From contig NC_080164.1 in the NCBI RefSeq assembly GCF_950295315.1, forward strand, positions 61,766,042 through 61,830,041: a DNA stretch of 64,000 nt. The letters run 5' to 3'. A program made the translations under genes and the position numbers. This document shows, piece by piece, positions 1 through 11,375 of this stretch; positions within the stretch are counted from its first letter, which is position 1, and each line of letters begins with the position of its first letter. The notes beneath the pieces were generated by a model. The model worked only from the letters and a program-made list of their open reading frames with translations, did not search any database and was not told the origin of the DNA. This DNA is from Erinaceus europaeus. Its lineage: Eukaryota; Chordata; Mammalia; Eulipotyphla; Erinaceidae.

Positions 1-142
1 CCTCTATCAAAAGGAAAATGTGCCCACTGTGGAGATAATCAGACACTGAACCCTAGTGATAATCATTTTTAATTTTTTGTATGCTACATTTGAGTTGGTT
101 AAGTTATATGATATTTCCATTGTTTTCTATCATCAAGCTATT

Positions 143-368
143 CTTTTTTTAGTAGTTTCATTTATTTTGGATAGAGACTAAGATAAACTGAGTAAGAAGG
201 GGGAGAGAGAGTAGAGAGAAAGTGTGAAAGAGAGAGAGAGAGAGCTGTAGAACTATTTCACCATTTATGAAGCTTCCCAACTGCATGTGGGGACCGGGGT
301 CTTGAACGTGAGTCCTTGCATATTGTAATATGTGTGCTCAACCAAGTGCACCACCAACAGGCCTCTAC
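143..368 (-). mobile_element. SINE-2
   Basis: Reverse copy with an internal GA-rich run. It ends in the tRNA-like head (GTGCACTTGGTTGAGC on the minus strand). Left of it (1-142) nothing recognisable. Confidence 0.8.
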
Positions 369-380
369 CAAGCTACTCTT

Positions 381-630
381 AAAAAAATGTTTATTTATTC
401 CCTTTTGTTGCCCTTTTTTTTTTTTATTGTTGTAGTTATTGATGTCATCGTTGTTAGATAGGACAGAGAGAAATGGAGAGAGGAGGGGAAGACAGAGAGT
501 GGGAGAGAAAGACACCTGCAGACCTGCTTCACCACCTGTGAAGTGAGTCCCCTGCAGGTGGGGAGCCAGGGGCTCGAACCGGGATCGTTATGCCGGTTCT
601 TGCACTTTGAGCCAAGTGCGCTTAACCCGC
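381..630 (-). mobile_element. SINE-1
   Basis: Near-complete reverse copy flanked by the 11-bp target duplication AAGCTACTCTT (370-380 and 631-641). Confidence 0.92.
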
Positions 631-821
631 AAGCTACTCTTTATACAAATCTCTAGTATCTTAATAAGAGACAGAGAGAAGGCCAAAGCAGCACTGCATG
701 TAGCATCTGTGGCAGTAGATGCTCAGGCATGTGAACTCTGTGCTCTGCTCATTGAGTTGTCTCACCTGCCACTCTCTAGCCCTTGAAATGAAGGGAAGTT
801 TTAAAAATCTTAAAGTCAAAG

Positions 822-985
822 GGCCGGTGGTGGTGCACTCAGTAGAGCACCTGTGCAAAGACTGGAGTTTGAGCCCCTGGCCAAAATCTACAGGAAGGAA
901 GATTCATGAGTAGTGAAGCAGTGCTGTAGGTGTCCTTTTCTCTGTCTCTCTCTCCCCTCTCATTTCATCTCTGTCTCTATTAAAA
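822..985 (+). mobile_element. SINE-2
   Basis: Diverged forward copy inserted in array unit 1: GGGCCGGTGGTGGTGCACTC, then the pyrimidine-rich body. Confidence 0.75.
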
Positions 986-997
986 AATGGTCAAGTT

Positions 998-1268
998 GGG
1001 AGTTGGGCAGTAGTGCAGCGGGTTAAAAGCACATGGCGTGAAGCGCAAGGACCGGCTTAAGGATCCCAGTTCGAGCCCCGGGTTCCCCACCTGTAGGGGA
1101 GTCGTTTCACAGACGGTGAAGCAGGTCTCCCCCTCTCTGTCTTCCCCTCCTCTCTCCATTTCTCTCAGTCCTATACAACAACGACATCAACAACAAAAAC
1201 AATAATAACTACAACAACAATAAAAACAAGGGAAACAAAAGGGAAAATAAATAAGAAAATTAAAAAGA
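998..1268 (+). mobile_element. SINE-1
   Basis: Forward copy with a full AACAAC/AATAATAAC tail, flanked by the repeated AAAATGGTCAAG (985-996 and again near 1273). Confidence 0.9.
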
Positions 1269-1440
1269 AAAAAATGGTCAAGCCAATTCACTTAAATCAT
1301 AGAAAAATGAACATCTGAGCAAGAAACGGGAGTCTGTGGACAAATATGTATAGGCGCTGTTATGTCACCCTCTAGTGGACACATAGTAGAATGCACCTTA
1401 GGAGAGAAGACTGTAAACTCCAGAAAAACTTAAAAAAAAA

Positions 1441-2305
1441 TTTTTTTTATTTATAAAAAGGAAACATTGACTAAACCATAGGATAAGAGGGGTACAACTC
1501 CACACAATTCCCACCACCAGAACTCTGTACTCTATCCCCTCCCCTGATAGAGTTCTCATTCTTTAACCCTCTGGGAGTATGGACCCAAGGTCATTGTGGG
1601 ATGCAGAAGGTGGAAGGTCTGGCTTCTGTAATTGCTTCCCCACTGAACATGGGTGTTGAATGGTCGATCCATACTCCCAGCCTGTCTCTCTCTTTCCCTA
1701 GTTGGTAAGGGCTCTGGGGAAGTGGAGCTCCAGGACACATTGGTGGGGTTGTCTGTCCAGGGAAGTCTGGTTGGCATCATGCTAGCATCTGGAACCTGGT
1801 GGTCGAAAAGAGAGTTAACATATAAAGCCAAACAAATTGTTGAACAATCATGAACCTAAAGGCTGCAATAGTGAAGATGAAGGGTTGGGGGGGTCCTCCA
1901 TTTTGTAGAAAGCTAGTAAGCATATTTTAGTTATATTCCAAAGGGCCTGTGGCTATACTAGTTTTCTTTTTTCTTTTTCTTTTTCCCCCTGCGCCTGAAA
2001 TCTGATATGCAGGTGGATCCAAGTTATTGTCTGGGAAGATGATGTTCTGGCTGGAAAAAAGGACCAGAAAGCTGGATCAGGGAAGAGAGTAGCTCCCTAA
2101 TATGGGAAAGGGGTATAAATATTGTTGAGTGTAAACTCCATCGATTTGATGTGATCTGAGGCCCATATTCAGCTTAGGAGCCTATGTGACCTCTGCATCC
2201 CTGTAGATCTGAGCTCACATTCTGTGGTCATGAATAGGAACATTCCAAGCTGCCCCAATATCGACCCATCTTCCTCAGGTGTAACATAAAGTGTGTTGTC
2301 CATCC
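1441..2305 (-). mobile_element. L1-B 3' region ('Y' segment)
   Basis: Reverse copy of the dispersed Y segment, with its A-rich 3' tail at 1441-1460. It matches 19778-20912 and 30977-31825 over most of its length. Confidence 0.75.
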
Positions 2306-2700
2306 TACCAAAGTAAAAACCCTGGGTTGAGGGTGAGGGTAGATATTAGACTTCAAGGGGTGGAGAGGGGAGAGGATAGATATTAGACTTCAAGGGGTGG
2401 GAGGGGAGTATGGGGCACAGTCTTTTGGTGGTGGGAATGGTGTTTATGTACACTCCTATTGATTTGTAGTCATATAAATCACTATTTAATTAATATGAGT
2501 GGGGAACAACCCCACTTCTCCTTTTGTTGCACACAAGCGCCATACACTAGCACCAAGGGACAGTGCTTAACTTTGGAACTAAACTTTTGGGCTCATGGTT
2601 GGGACTCTTCATTCACTAATGCAATGTATCGACCATATTGTTGTAATGGAGAGAAAGATTAAATAAAGTGTTGGGAAACAATCTTCCCTGACAGCCTTTT
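2306..2700 (+). mobile_element. L1-B post-ORF2 segment ('X'), head-to-head with Y
   Basis: Starts ACCAAAGTAAAAACCCTGG, which follows an L1 ORF2 end near 9990 and recurs near 51975. It contains a 46-bp direct duplication (about 2341-2396). Confidence 0.6.
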
Positions 2701-2740
2701 GCAAAATAAAAGATCCCTTTCCTTTCTTCAGATCATGCAA

Positions 2741-2896
2741 GTGTACAGAAAATAAGTTGAGATGATGAATGACATAGTGGGGGTTGTATTGTTAAATGGG
2801 AATCTGGGGAATGTTATGCATGTACAAACTATTGTATTTACTGTTGAATGTAAAACATTAATTCCCCAATAAAGAAATAAATTATTTAAAAAAAAA
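2741..2896 (+). mobile_element. L1-A 3' end, truncated
   Basis: GTAAAACATTAATTCCCCAA then TAAAGAAAT and an A tail: the same 3'UTR terminus as the L1 at 6642. A 5'-truncated insertion. Confidence 0.85.
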
Positions 2897-2905
2897 GAAA
2901 ATAAG

Positions 2906-3340
2906 TTGATTACACTGCTAGGAGCTATATCTCTGTCCATTCATGATAGCTCATCCACAGGACATGCAAAAACAGAGAGAATTCCGCAGGAAACACACAG
3001 AGAAAAGCCTGAGGAGCAGAGTGACAGCAGAGTGGAAGTGGAGATAACACTCAGAGTGGCAGACATGCCTTTCCTGGGCTCTGTCAGTTGAGCTCTTTTG
3101 CCTACCTCTGTGAAGCTCTTAGAAGAAAATAATGCTTTAGAAACCTTTAAAGACAATTGTTTTGATATGTCACAGAAAGATGAACAATTTCAAAAACAAT
3201 TTGTGCAAGTGACACATTAAAGTACACTGAGGCTGATCTGGGCCAGTGCATTTGAGACTACAGGATAAAGAGAATTTCATTCTTTAAAACAACTTATGGT
3301 TTTCTTATTACACACAAGAGAAGTTTTCACATCAGATAAA
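2906..3340. repeat. Local tandem array, unit 2
   Basis: Reverse SINE-4 remnant (about 2975-3105), then core: AGAAAGATGAACAATTTC (from 3175), TTTGTGCAAGTGACAC (from 3200) and the downstream GGCCAGTGCATTTG block. Confidence 0.65.
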
Positions 3341-3371
3341 ACAGAGAGAGAAAAGGTAAAGCAAGGGCAGG

Positions 3372-3472
3372 GGTTGATAGCATGATGTTTATGCAAAGAG
3401 ACTCTCATGCCTGAGACTCCAAAGTCCCAGTTTCAGTCCCCGCACCACCATCAGCCAGAGCTGAGCCGTGTG

Positions 3473-3478
<6 letters not shown>
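3372..3478 (+). mobile_element. SINE-3
   Basis: GATAGCATGATGTTTATGC head, ending in a (TA)n tract. Confidence 0.85.

Positions 3479-3521
<43 letters not shown>
3475..3521. repeat. (TA)n microsatellite
   Basis: About 23 uninterrupted TA units at the 3' end of a SINE-3. Confidence 0.95.
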
Positions 3522-3523
<2 letters not shown>

Positions 3524-3529
3524 TTTTAA

Positions 3530-3910
3530 AAAAAGAAGAAGAAGAAGAAAAGGGAAAGCCCCATTCTGTTACATGCAGAGCTGGGGACTGAGCCAGAAGC
3601 CTCTGTCTGGTATATGAGTTCAGTGATCTGCCAGTGGAGAAATTTACTGTTCCCTGCAGCTCTTGAAAAGAATGCCTTACATGCTTTTAAATAAAATGGT
3701 TCCAATAGTCTTAGAAAGATGAACAATTTCAAAAACAATCTGCGCGAGTGTCATGTCAAAGTACCCTGAATTAGAGACAGTGAATGAATGGTGTTTGGGA
3801 CCAACCTTGCAAATAACGGGTATTGTTGCGTTGTGTCTCCCTCTAGTGGACACCAAGTAGAATGCTTCTAAATATTTTGAAATACATTTGTAAATTCTTT
3901 GGAAAGAGAC
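3530..3910. repeat. Local tandem array, unit 3
   Basis: Reverse SINE-4 (about 3535-3645), then the best-preserved core. It includes AGAAAGATGAACAATTTCAA (3715), CCTTGCAAATAACGGGTATT (about 3805) and CCTCTAGTGGACACCAAGTA (3839). 3911-4057 is unclassified. Confidence 0.75.
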
Positions 3911-4057
3911 GGAGCAGCTTGGAAGGATGGAGACCAGGACTTGCTTGTATGAGGTCTCCACTGCTCCTGTGCCTGAAGATTACTGTGACCTGTTTTTTAT
4001 CTCTGTTAGATACATACATATACATACATACATACGTATAAATTTCAAGATGAAGTT

Positions 4058-4175
4058 ATTATTATTATTATTTTAACCAGAGCACTGGTTATGGTAGTAC
4101 GAGGGATTAAACCTAGGGCCTTGGAACCTCAGGCATGAGAGCCTCTTTTCACAACCATTATGCTATCTCCCTACC
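4058..4175 (-). mobile_element. SINE-3
   Basis: Reverse copy (CCAGAGCACTGGTTATGGTA ... CATTATGCTATC) with an ATT-rich tail. Confidence 0.85.
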
Positions 4176-4392
4176 CTCAAGATTTATTTATTTTTATTAC
4201 ATATTAAAGTTCACATGTGAGAGAAAGGGACAGAGAGTAGGAAAGAGGAATGGAGTAGGAGAGAGAGAGGGAGAGAGAGAGAGAACACTTCTGTACATGG
4301 CATATAAATAGGGATCTCAGGCAAGAAAGTTGTCTAGTCCTTCAGTTGAATGTTGTCAGAAAATATACATATGAATTTGAAAGAATGAATCT

Positions 4393-4535
4393 GGGGTAGA
4401 CCAGGGAGTTAGCTTAATGGTTATACAAAAAGGCTTGTATGCCCCAGGCTCCAGAGTCCTAGATCCAATTCTCCACCATCAATTCTCCTATGCTCTGGTG
4501 GTTAAGCTAATGCTGCTTTCTCTTCTTATAATAAA
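4393..4535 (+). mobile_element. SINE-3
   Basis: Forward, diverged copy: TTAGCTTAATGGTTATAC. Confidence 0.7.
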
Positions 4536-4550
4536 GAAAAAGTTTTACTT

Positions 4551-4683
4551 ATTAATATTATTTTTATTATTTTACCAGAGCACTGATCAGCTCTGGCTTA
4601 TGGTGGTGCAGGGTTTGAATTTGGGACTTTGTAGCCTCAGGCATGAGAGTCTCTTTGCATAACCGTTATGCTATCTACCCCAA
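4551..4683 (-). mobile_element. SINE-3
   Basis: Reverse copy: CCAGAGCACTGATCAGCTCT through ATAACCGTTATGCTATCTAC. Confidence 0.85.
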
Positions 4684-4714
4684 CCCAAGAAAAACTTTTA
4701 AAGCCAACTGTTTC

Positions 4715-4861
4715 TTTTTTTAATTATTTTTTATTTTTGGTATTACCTTTATTTGGTATCACCACTTGCAAAAGTTTCTCCCTGCAGGACTGGGGGCTCG
4801 AATCTGGGTCCTTGCACAGTGTAGCATGTGCACTCAACCAGGTGCACCACCACCTAGCCCC
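4715..4861 (-). mobile_element. SINE-2
   Basis: Reverse copy lacking part of the body, flanked by the 14-bp duplication AAGCCAACTGTTTC (4701-4714 and 4862-4875). Confidence 0.85.
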
Positions 4862-4896
4862 AAGCCAACTGTTTCCATACATCATGAAAAGATTCA

Positions 4897-5010
4897 CAAT
4901 TGGTCTGGGGAGACAGCATAATGGTTAGGCAGATGACTTTCATGCCCAAGGCTCATGTCCTCAGCACCATTATAAAATAGAGCTGAGGGTTGCTCTAGCA
5001 AAATAAATGA
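4897..5010 (+). mobile_element. SINE-3
   Basis: Forward copy GACAGCATAATGGTTAGGC. A SINE-3 sits at the equivalent place in array unit 7 (12893), so it predates that duplication. Confidence 0.75.
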
Positions 5011-5039
5011 ATCCATAAGTGAGTTAAAAACCCAAAAAT

Positions 5040-5300
5040 TGGGAGTTGGCGGTAGCGCAGCGGGTTAAGCGCACATGGCGCAAATCGCAAGGACCAGCAT
5101 CAGAATCCTGGTTCAAGCCCCTGGCTCCCCACCTGCAGGGGAGTCGCTTCACAGGCAGTGAAGCAGGTCTGAAGGTGTCTCTCTTTCTGTCTTCCCCTCC
5201 ACTCTCCATTTCTCTCTGACCTATGTAGCAATGACGACATCAACAGCAATAATAACTACAACAGTAGAAAACAACAATGGCAACAAAAAGGGAAAAAATA
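5040..5300 (+). mobile_element. SINE-1
   Basis: Forward copy with head GGGAGTTGGCGGTAGCGCAG, pyrimidine body and an AACAAC-rich tail. Confidence 0.92.
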
Positions 5301-5525
5301 TACATAAAAAAACCAAAAAGCTTCATGACTTCATGAATACTTTGTGCAAGTGACACATCAAAGTACAGTAGGCAAACGGGGCAATATGTTTGTGACCAAA
5401 GTCTACAAAACATGTACAGTCTTGCTATTCTGCCACACTGTGGCCACGGAGTAGAATGCATCAGAGTAGAGAATTTCATTTTTTAAAAAATACTATTCAC
5501 ATGTGAGACAGAGAAGGAGAAAGGG

Positions 5526-5855
5526 GGGTCAGGTGGTGGAGCAGTGGGTTAAGCACACATAGCACAAAGCGCAAGGACCGACATAAGGATTCCAGTTTGA
5601 GTCCCAGGCTCCCCACCTGCGGGGGTGGGGTGGGGGAAGGGGAAGGTTGCTTCACAAGCGGTGAAGCAGGTCTGCAGGTGTATGTCTTTCTCTCCCCCCT
5701 CAGTCTTCCTCTCCTCTCTTAATTTCTCTCTGTCCTATCCAACAACAGCAATAACAATAATGGCAATGAGGGCAACAAAAATGGGAAAATGGTCTCCAGG
5801 AGCAGTGGATTAGTAGTGCAGGCACTGAGCCCCAGCAATAACCCGAGGCAAAAAA
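5526..5855 (+). mobile_element. SINE-1, long subtype
   Basis: Carries the extra 3' module CTCCAGGAGCAGTGGATTAG ... GAGCCCCAGCAATAACCC seen in only some copies. Confidence 0.85.
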
Positions 5856-5908
<53 letters not shown>

Positions 5909-5934
5909 CAGAAAGAAAAAAGAAAGAAAGAAAG
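5856..5934 (+). repeat. (GAAA)n microsatellite
   Basis: Nearly pure AAAG/GAAA tract forming the tail of the preceding SINE. Confidence 0.95.
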
Positions 5935-6300
5935 GAATCTCCTCTGGAAAGTGTAGAGCAGAGGTTCAAATCTGGTTCCTCAGGCACGCAAATCCAGTGC
6001 TTTACCACTGGAGCAGATTCTCCTGCTTCTCAGTAACTCCTGCCAGAAAGGAACACTTTAGGAACTTTTTAAGTCAGTTGATTCAATAGGTCAGAGAAAG
6101 ATGAACATTTCAAGAACAATGAGCAATTGACAAGTCCAAGTACCCTGAGGTGAAGACAGGGGCAGTGTATTTGCAAATAATGTGTGTTGGCTCGGTTTGC
6201 CACTGCCTTGTGGGCACTGAGTAGAATGCATCTGAGTATTTCCTTAAACAAAACAAACAAACAGAAATACATATAAAATGTACTCATTACAGATGAAAAT
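5935..6300. repeat. Local tandem array, unit 5
   Basis: Reverse SINE-4 remnant to about 6020, then core with GAACACTTTAGGAAC, AGAAAGATGAACATTTCAAG and GCACTGAGTAGAATGCATCT. Confidence 0.7.
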
Positions 6301-6512
6301 TTAAGGGAGCTAGAGAAACAAAGAGAGAAGCCAGAGCACCAGTAAGGTATATGCAGAACTGAAGAACCCAGAACCTCAGGATTGAAAGTCCGATGCTCTG
6401 CCAGTGGAGTAATTTCCCTGGCTGCTTTATATATCTTGGAGGAAAGGAGCACTTTAGAAGCTTTTAAAGCCAATTCAATAGTTTTCAATTCTTCATAGAA
6501 AGATGAACAATT
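6301..6512. repeat. Local tandem array, unit 6, left part
   Basis: Reverse SINE-4 (6301-6415) and core (GGAGCACTTTAGAAGCTTTT ... AGAAAGATGAACAATTA). It is broken by a SINE-2 and resumes at 12591. Confidence 0.7.
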
Positions 6513-6641
6513 AGGGGCCAGGCAGTGGCACATCTGGTTAAAAGCTCACATTATACAATGTGCAAGGACCCAGGTTCAAGCCCCTGCAGGGGAAAATCTT
6601 CAAGAGTGGTGAAGCAGGGCTGCAGGTGTCTCTCTGTCTTT
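6513..6641 (+). mobile_element. SINE-2, left part
   Basis: Forward SINE-2 head and body up to GTCTCTCTGTC, where an L1 is inserted. The remaining body and tail are at 12504-12590. Confidence 0.85.
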
Positions 6642-8395
6642 TTTTTTTCATTTCTTTATTGGGGAATTAATGTTTTACATTTGACAGTAAATACAATAAT
6701 TTGTACCTACATAACATTTCTCAGTTTTCCATATAACAGTACAACCCCCACTAGGTCCTCTGTCATCCTTCTTGGACCTGTATTCCCCCCCCCCCCCCCC
6801 GCTCCATCCCAGAGTCTTTTACTTTGGTGCAATACGCCAATTCCAGTTCAGGTTCTACTTGTGTTTTCTCTTCTGATCTTGTTTTCCAACTTCTGCCTGA
6901 GAGTAAGGTCATCCCATATTCATCCTTCTGTTTCTGACTTATTTCACTTAACATGAATTTTTCAAGGTCCATCCAAGATCGGCGGAAAACGGTGAAGTCA
7001 TCATTTTTTATAGCTGAGTAGTATTCCATTGTGTAGATATACCACGACTTGCTCAGCCACTCATCTGTTGTTGGACACCTGGGTTGCTTCCAGGTTTTGG
7101 CTATTACAAATTGTGCTGCTAAGAACATATGTGTACACAGATCTTTTTGGATGGCTGTGTTGGGTTCCTTAGGATATATCCCCAGGAGAGGAATTGCAGG
7201 ATCATAGGGTAGCTCCATGTCTAGACTTCTTAGAGTTCTCTAGACTGCTTTCCACAGAGGTTGGAGCAATTTACATTCTCACAAGCAGTGCAGGAGGGTT
7301 CCTTTGACCCCACAACCTCTCCAGCATTTGCTGCTGTTACCTTTTCTGATTTATTACATTCTCACAGGAGTGAAGTGGTATCTTATTGTTGTCTTTATTT
7401 GCATTTCTCCGACAATCAAAAACTCGCAGCATTTTTTCATGTGTTTCTCGGCCTTTTGGATGTCTTCTGTGGTGAATATTCTGTCCATGTCCTCTCCCCA
7501 TTTTTGGATGGGGTTATTTGTTTTCTTGTTGTTGAGTTTGGCAAGCTCTTTATATATTCTAGTTATTAGCCTCTTGTCTGATGTATAGCATGTAAAGATC
7601 TTCTCCCATTGAGTGAGGGGTCTCTTAGTTTGGGTAGTGGTTTCTTTTGCTGTGGGGAAGCTTTTTAATTTGATGTAGTTCCATAGGTTTATGCTTAACT
7701 TAGTCTTCTTTGTAATTGGATTCGTTTCATTGAAGATGTCCTTCAAATTTATGCAGAAAAGAGTTCTGCCAATATTTTCCTCTAAGTATCTGATAGTTTC
7801 TGGTCTAACATGCAAGTCCTTGATCCACTTGGAATTTACTTTTGTATTTGGTGAAATATAGTGGTTCAGTTTCATTCTTCTGCATGTTTCAACCCATTGT
7901 TTCCAACACCATTTGTTGGAGAGACTCTGCTTTCCCCATTTAATAGTCTGGGCACCTTTGTCAAAGATTAGATGTCCATAAATGCGGGGGCTTACTTCTG
8001 GGCTCTCGATTCTATTCCACTGGTCAGTGTGTCTATTCATGTTCCAGTACCAAGCAGTTCTGATGACAATGGCCCTATAATACAATTTGAGATCTGGGAG
8101 GGTGATGCCTCCACTTCTGTTCTTTCTTCTCAAGATTGTTTTGGCAATTCTAGGTCTTTTCTGGTTCCAGATAAATATTTGTAGCATTTGCTTTATTCTC
8201 CTAAAATAATCTTGATGGTGATAGCATTAAATTTGTATATGGCTCTGGGTAGTATATTCATTTTGATGGTGTTAATACTTCCAACCCAAGAGCATGGAAT
8301 ATCTTTCCACTTCTGTCTTTTTCAATTTCCTTGAGTAGTGACTCATAATCTTCAGTATACAAGTCTTTCACTTCTTTGGTTAGGTTTTTAAAAAA
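6642..8395 (-). mobile_element. L1-A: ORF2 C-terminal region and 3'UTR
   Basis: Reading minus, 8187-7354 encodes the end of an L1 ORF2 ([20 protein letters not shown] ... [19 protein letters not shown]). After a frameshift, 7218-6763 continues with MELPYDPAIPLLGIYPKE and MEYYSAIKND. The 3'UTR ends GTAAAACATTAATTCCCCAA and an A tail at 6642. A C-homopolymer lies at 6785-6800. It is a broken copy. Confidence 0.93.
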
Positions 8396-8660
8396 ATTTT
8401 TAAATTAAATTATTTATTCCTTTTGTTGCCCTTTTTTATTGCTGTAGTTATTATTGATGTCATTGTTATTGTATATGACAGAGAGAAATGGAGAGAGGAG
8501 GAAAGTCATAGAAGGGGAGAGAAAGACACCTGCAGACCTGATTCACCACTTCTGAAGCGACTCCCCTGCAGGTGGGAGCTCCAACTGGGATCCTTCCTTT
8601 GGTCCTTGTGCATTGTGCCACGTGTGCTTAACCAACCCGCTGCGCTACCACCCAACTCCC
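8396..8660 (-). mobile_element. SINE-1 inside L1
   Basis: Reverse copy inserted in the L1. The target CTTTGGTTAG is repeated on both sides (about 8376 and 8660). Confidence 0.88.
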
Positions 8661-8689
8661 TTTGGTTAGTTTTTTTTTTTTTAAATTAA

Positions 8690-10165
8690 AATTTTTTTTT
8701 TTTATTTAAGAAAGGATTAATTAACAAAACGATAGGGTAGGAGGGGTACAACTCCACACAATTCCCACCACCCAATCTCCATATCCCACCCCCTCCCCTG
8801 ATAGCTTTCCCATTCTCTATCCCTCTGGGAGCATGGACCCAAGGTCATTGAGGGTTGCAGAAGGTAGAAGGTCTGGCTTCTGTAATTGCTTCCCCGCTGA
8901 ACATGGGCGTTGACTGGTCGGTCCATACTCCCAGTCTGCCTCTCTCTTTCCCTAGTAGGGTGGGTCTCTGGGGAAGCTGAGCTCCAGGACATATTGGTGG
9001 GGTCTTCAATCCAGGGAAGCCTGGCCAGCATCCTGGTGGCATCTGGAACCTGGTGACTGAAAAGAGAGTTAACATACGAAGCCAAACAAATTGTTGAGCA
9101 ATCATGGACTCAAAGCTTGGAATAGTGGAGAGGAAGTGTTAGGGAGGTACTCACTGCAAACTCTAGTGTACTTCTGCTTTCAGGTATATATTTTGCAGTA
9201 GTTTATGGATACGTGTGAACATAAGCTCTCTCACAGAAACTGGTGTATATCTAGGTTTGGGGACTTTGTTAGAAAGTGAACCACCTGAGATGAAATTATA
9301 GTGTACTATAAAAGGAAAGGTCTCACCCGAGTAATGAAGCTGAAGGGTTGTCATTCCACACGTGAAGTCTCTGGACACAGTCTGAGGTGAAGCATGTTGA
9401 GGTGGCAATCATTGCATTGGTTAGGTTGTGATCGGCAGATGCAATATTATTTGATATGGAGTGGGAGAGGCATACGGGAAAGTGGGCCCTATCCAATGGT
9501 TCTAGGACTGGGGGAAGTAGGGGCTCTATAGTGGAGATGTGAGGTTCCTGCTGTCTTAGGGTTCAAAAAGACAATGGATAGTTAATGTTATCATCACATT
9601 ATTTGGTAATTGGGTTAACTTTGAAAAGTCCTTTTGTTATGGTTTGCTGTACAGTATCCAGTATCTTGTATATAGCTGTGCTATTGGATGCTTCCAATCT
9701 ACTTGGTCTAGGCTTTTGAGAGAGTCCACATATCAAATACACAGCCTATATATTAAAAAGATTCAGTTTGTGTTTTGAAAAACTTTGAGACATACAATTG
9801 ATTTCCCCCCTCTCATATTAATTAACTACTGATTTATATATCTACATTTTGCTAGGAGTGTACACAAACACCATTCCCACCACCAAAAGACTGTGACCCA
9901 TCCCTCCCACCCACTCCCACCCCCCACTGGTCCAGGAAGCTACATGTCTACCCCTCACCACAGCGTTTTTACTTTGGTGCCCTACTTACAATTTGATCAG
10001 GTCCTGCTTTTAGTTTCCCTTTCAGATCTTCTTAGTCAACTTCTGTTGATGAGTTGGGATCATCCCATACTCATCTTTATCTTTCTGACTTAGCTCACTT
10101 AACATAATTCCTTCTAACTCTGTCCAAGATGGGTCAGAGAAGGTGGGTTCATTGTTCTTGATAGC
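8690..10165 (-). mobile_element. L1-B 3' portion: ORF2 end plus about 1.35-kb 3'UTR
   Basis: Inserted in the L1-A at TTTGGTTAGG (repeated at about 8661 and 10170). Reading minus from 10165, the first about 150 bp encode an L1 ORF2 terminus ([20 protein letters not shown] ... DKDEYGMIP), then a stop. The X segment follows, then a middle of about 700 bp, then the Y segment with a poly(A) tail at 8690. The same arrangement occurs at 51770-53245. Confidence 0.8.
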
Positions 10166-11155
10166 TGCATTTGGTTAGGTTTATTCCTAGATATTTTATT
10201 GTTTTTGTTGCTATGATAAAAGGAATTGATTTCTGGACTTCAGATCCTTCTAACTTAGTGTTTGCATAGAGGAATGCCACTGACTTTTGAATGTTAATTT
10301 TGTAGCCTGACACCTTACTGCCTGATGATTTCCAAAAGCTTCTTGCTGGATTCCTTAGATTTTTCTATGTATACTATCATGTCATCTGCAAATAGGGAGA
10401 GTTTGACTTCTTCTCTTCCTATCTGTATGCCTTTAATTCCTTGCTCCTGCCTGATTGCTATGACAAGAACTTCCAACACTATGTTGAACAGTAATGGTGA
10501 TAGTGTGCAGCCCTGTCTAGTACCTGATCTGAGGGGAAATGCTTCCAGTTTTTATCACTGAGTATGATGTTGGCTGTAGGTTTGCTATATATAGACTCCA
10601 CTATCTTCAGGAATTTTCCACCTATTCGCATTTTTGTAGTGTTTTGATCATAAAGGGATGTTGTATTTTGTCAAAGGCTTTCTCTGCATCTATGGATATG
10701 ACCACGTGGTTTTTGGTCTTGCTTTTGTTGATGTGGTGGATCATGTTGATTGATTTATGTATATTAAATCAACCTTGGATGCCTGGGATAAACCCCACTT
10801 GGTCATAATGAACAATCTTTTTGATATACTGTTGTATCCGATTGGCTAGAATTTTGTTCAGTATTTTAGCATCTATATTCATTAGAGATATTGATCTGCA
10901 GTTTTCTTTTTTGGTTGTGTCCCTGTCTGCTTTTGGTATCAAAGTGATGTTGGCTTCATAGAAGCTGGGAGGGAGTATTCCAGTGTCTTCAGTCTTCTGG
11001 AAGAATTTTAAAAGTAGAGGTATTAGTTCTACTTTGAAGGTTTTGTAGAATTCATTTGTAAAACCATCTGGCCCAGGACTTTTATTTTTGGGAAGGTTTT
11101 TGATAACTGTTTCAATTTCATTAGCTTAGTGAAGTGCCTGTTCATGTTACCTAGT
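10166..11155 (-). mobile_element. L1-A: ORF2 reverse-transcriptase region
   Basis: Continues the element of 6642-8395. The minus strand shows reverse-transcriptase-domain sequence (for example the stretches complementary to GGCCCAGGACTTTTATTTTT and TCATGTCATCTGCAAATAGG, typical of L1). Several stops and frameshifts. Confidence 0.88.
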
Positions 11156-11375
11156 TCCCCAATAAAGAAATGTTATTAATTAATGTTTTACATTCGACAG
11201 TAAATACAATAGTTTGTACATGCATGACATTTCTCAGTTTTCCACATATCAGTACACCCCCCACTAGGTCCTCTGTCATCCTTCTTGGACCTGTATTCTC
11301 CCCCCCCCCCCCCATCCCAGAGTCTTTTACTTCGGTGCAATACACCAATTCCAGTTCAGGTTCTACTTGTGTTAA
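11156..11375 (-). mobile_element. L1-A 3' end inserted in the L1
   Basis: A second, 5'-truncated L1-A terminus (CCCCAATAAAGAAATG on the plus strand marks its tail) lies within the older L1. It includes a 15-C run. Confidence 0.8.

Larger units (their letters stand above)
655..1420. repeat. Local tandem array, unit 1
   Basis: A reverse SINE-4 (655-778) is followed by array core sequence (779-820 and 1273-1420), interrupted by a SINE-2 and a SINE-1. The core end reads CCTCTAGTGGACACATAGTA then GAATGCA, as in the other units. Confidence 0.65.
4176..5525. repeat. Local tandem array, unit 4, heavily interrupted
   Basis: Reverse SINE-4 remnant (4176-4330), core start AAACTTTTAAAGCCAACTGT (4693), core middle (5325-5400) and core end GGAGTAGAATGCATCAGAGT (5449). 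It is split by five SINEs. The order of pieces matches unit 7, including a SINE-3 at the same core position. Confidence 0.65.

Noticed and set aside
7354..8187. 277-codon frame as a host protein
   Set aside because: It is the C-terminal part of an L1 ORF2, broken by a frameshift and stop.
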